Shown here piece by piece: positions 42,013 through 42,630 of a stretch of DNA of 42,630 nt. The notes under the pieces were generated by a model that was given only the letters and a program-made list of their open reading frames with translations, ran no database searches and had not been told where the DNA came from. Every line of letters begins with the position of its first letter. Position 1 is the stretch's first letter. This stretch comes from a virus. Made by a program: the position numbers and the translations under genes. Location of the stretch: the IMG/VR virus record IMGVR_UViG_3300020201_000042, positions 1-42,630 of that record, one strand, 5' to 3'.

Positions 42013-42630
42013 GTATCTCTAGATTAAAATTTGTTCGCATTGTTTCTCCACTTGGCGTCCTCGCAGGCAACTATAGTTTTAACTGGACCACACCTGCTGG
42101 AGTTTCAGTTATTTTTATTGCAGGCTGCGGCGCCGGTGGCGGCGGCGGCTCGGGCGGCGCCTTCTCCGCGACCTTCGGCGGCGGCGGTGGCGGCGGCGGT
42201 GGCGCCGGTAGTACTCTTGGATATTCATTCATTCCGGTCACACCCGCAATTTCGTATGCTGGGTCTTTGGGAACATGCCTAGCTCGATTCCTTACATACC
42301 AGGATGGTAATCCTGGAGAGGCCAGCACATTTGGATCTTTAATTTCATTTCCCGGAGCTACTGGAGGTCTTAGAGGAGGACATGCGAATGGCGCAGTTTC
42401 TCCTGGTCTTGGCGGCGCAGGCGGCGGCGGTATTAATTTTACATTATCAAAATCAGGCGGGGCCGGAGGTGACGGAGGCGCCGGAGCCGTGTCTGGTGTT
42501 ACTGGTTTCCCTGGCCAAGCAGCTCTGGCTCATTACACAAACTCTGCTTACACTGATGGAGGATACGGAGGTATACCTCCGAGCGGTGGCACCGGCGGCG
42601 GCGGCGGAGGTGGTGCAGGTGGAACCTCTC
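42009..42630 (+). CDS. Glycine-rich tail protein, 3' end outside window
   Basis: ATG 42009 overlaps the previous stop (ATGA) and the frame stays open for 207 codons to the window edge. After a short N-terminal beta segment (FVRIVSPLGVLAGNYSFNWT) come many runs of Gly (CGAGGGGGSGG, GGGGGGGGGAGS, GGTGGGGGGGAGG) with GGAGGDGGAG blocks. That composition is typical of glycine-rich phage tail adhesins or receptor-recognition proteins and stacks as polyglycine-type sheets. It follows the beta-helix spike, so it may be the receptor-binding tip. The C-terminus is missing. Confidence 0.7.
   Translation, partial: MSISRLKFVRIVSPLGVLAGNYSFNWTTPAGVSVIFIAGCGAGGGGGSGGAFSATFGGGGGGGGGAGSTLGYSFIPVTPAISYAGSLGTCLARFLTYQDGNPGEASTFGSLISFPGATGGLRGGHANGAVSPGLGGAGGGGINFTLSKSGGAGGDGGAGAVSGVTGFPGQAALAHYTNSAYTDGGYGGIPPSGGTGGGGGGGAGGTS

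Noticed and set aside
42071-42328. Minus-strand Pro-rich ORF
   Set aside because: It is the complement of the glycine codons of the plus-strand tail protein.

Overview
The window reads as part of the virion-structure region of a large tailed bacteriophage (Caudoviricetes). Genes are tightly packed, often with 1-8 nt start/stop overlaps, and almost all lie on the plus strand. There is a prohead protease fused to a scaffold, a major capsid protein, capsid-surface proteins, long repetitive fibre proteins, a beta-helix tail spike and a glycine-rich tail protein. No rRNA, tRNA, CRISPR array, integrase, terminase or portal gene is visible. The host cannot be fixed from the sequence. Good Shine-Dalgarno sites precede many genes. 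One secreted protein has a loose lipobox-like signal. Base composition is moderately AT-rich, with GC-richer codons in the genes expected to be most highly expressed (scaffold, 16199 gene, capsid).

Layout. Bases 3-4631 hold a Pro/Ala-rich protein cut by the window edge, a large protein with an embedded GH24 lysozyme, a small-domain protein, a CX5R protein phosphatase and a helical protein. Bases 4675-8355 hold a small ORF and the 1162-residue protease-scaffold, which has a strong internal start at 6007 that would make scaffold alone. Bases 8379-16042 hold likely internal (core) proteins. Two of them (8379 and 14837) begin with an almost identical 126-bp cassette: ribosome-binding site, start codon and 38-residue leader. 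The same region holds a collagen-like protein and a paralogue of the later decoration protein. Bases 16043-16964 are a separate unit: a structured 5' leader, a decoration-like gene and two hairpins, the second a terminator. Bases 17095-19388 are the major capsid gene, split by a group I intron (17311-18510) that carries a LAGLIDADG homing endonuclease. It is followed by hairpin terminators.

Bases 19410-24783 hold a secreted metzincin-type metallopeptidase and several structural or helical proteins of unknown role. Bases 24783-33759 hold two huge repeat-built fibre proteins and a relative. Bases 33774-35435 are a small accessory cluster: patatin-like lipase, HNH protein, small helical protein and cold-shock protein. 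Bases 35444-36451 are the only minus-strand genes, three of them, overlapping or nearly touching, one of which looks like a coiled-coil/membrane-anchor protein. From 36455 to the end are tail-type genes: two beta-domain proteins, an HExxH peptidase, an Fn3/zinc-ribbon/HxH protein, a beta-helix spike and a glycine-rich protein that runs off the window.

How it fits together (inference): the protease and scaffold build the prohead, leader-bearing proteins are packaged inside and trimmed, and the capsid protein is made only after intron self-splicing. The fibres and spikes contact the host. The enzymes embedded in the cluster (lysozyme, phosphatase, lipase, two metallopeptidases) may be virion-borne or act on the host envelope. 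The most notable observations are the intron in the capsid gene, the duplicated leader cassette with recurring K-x-A motifs, and the nested scaffold start.
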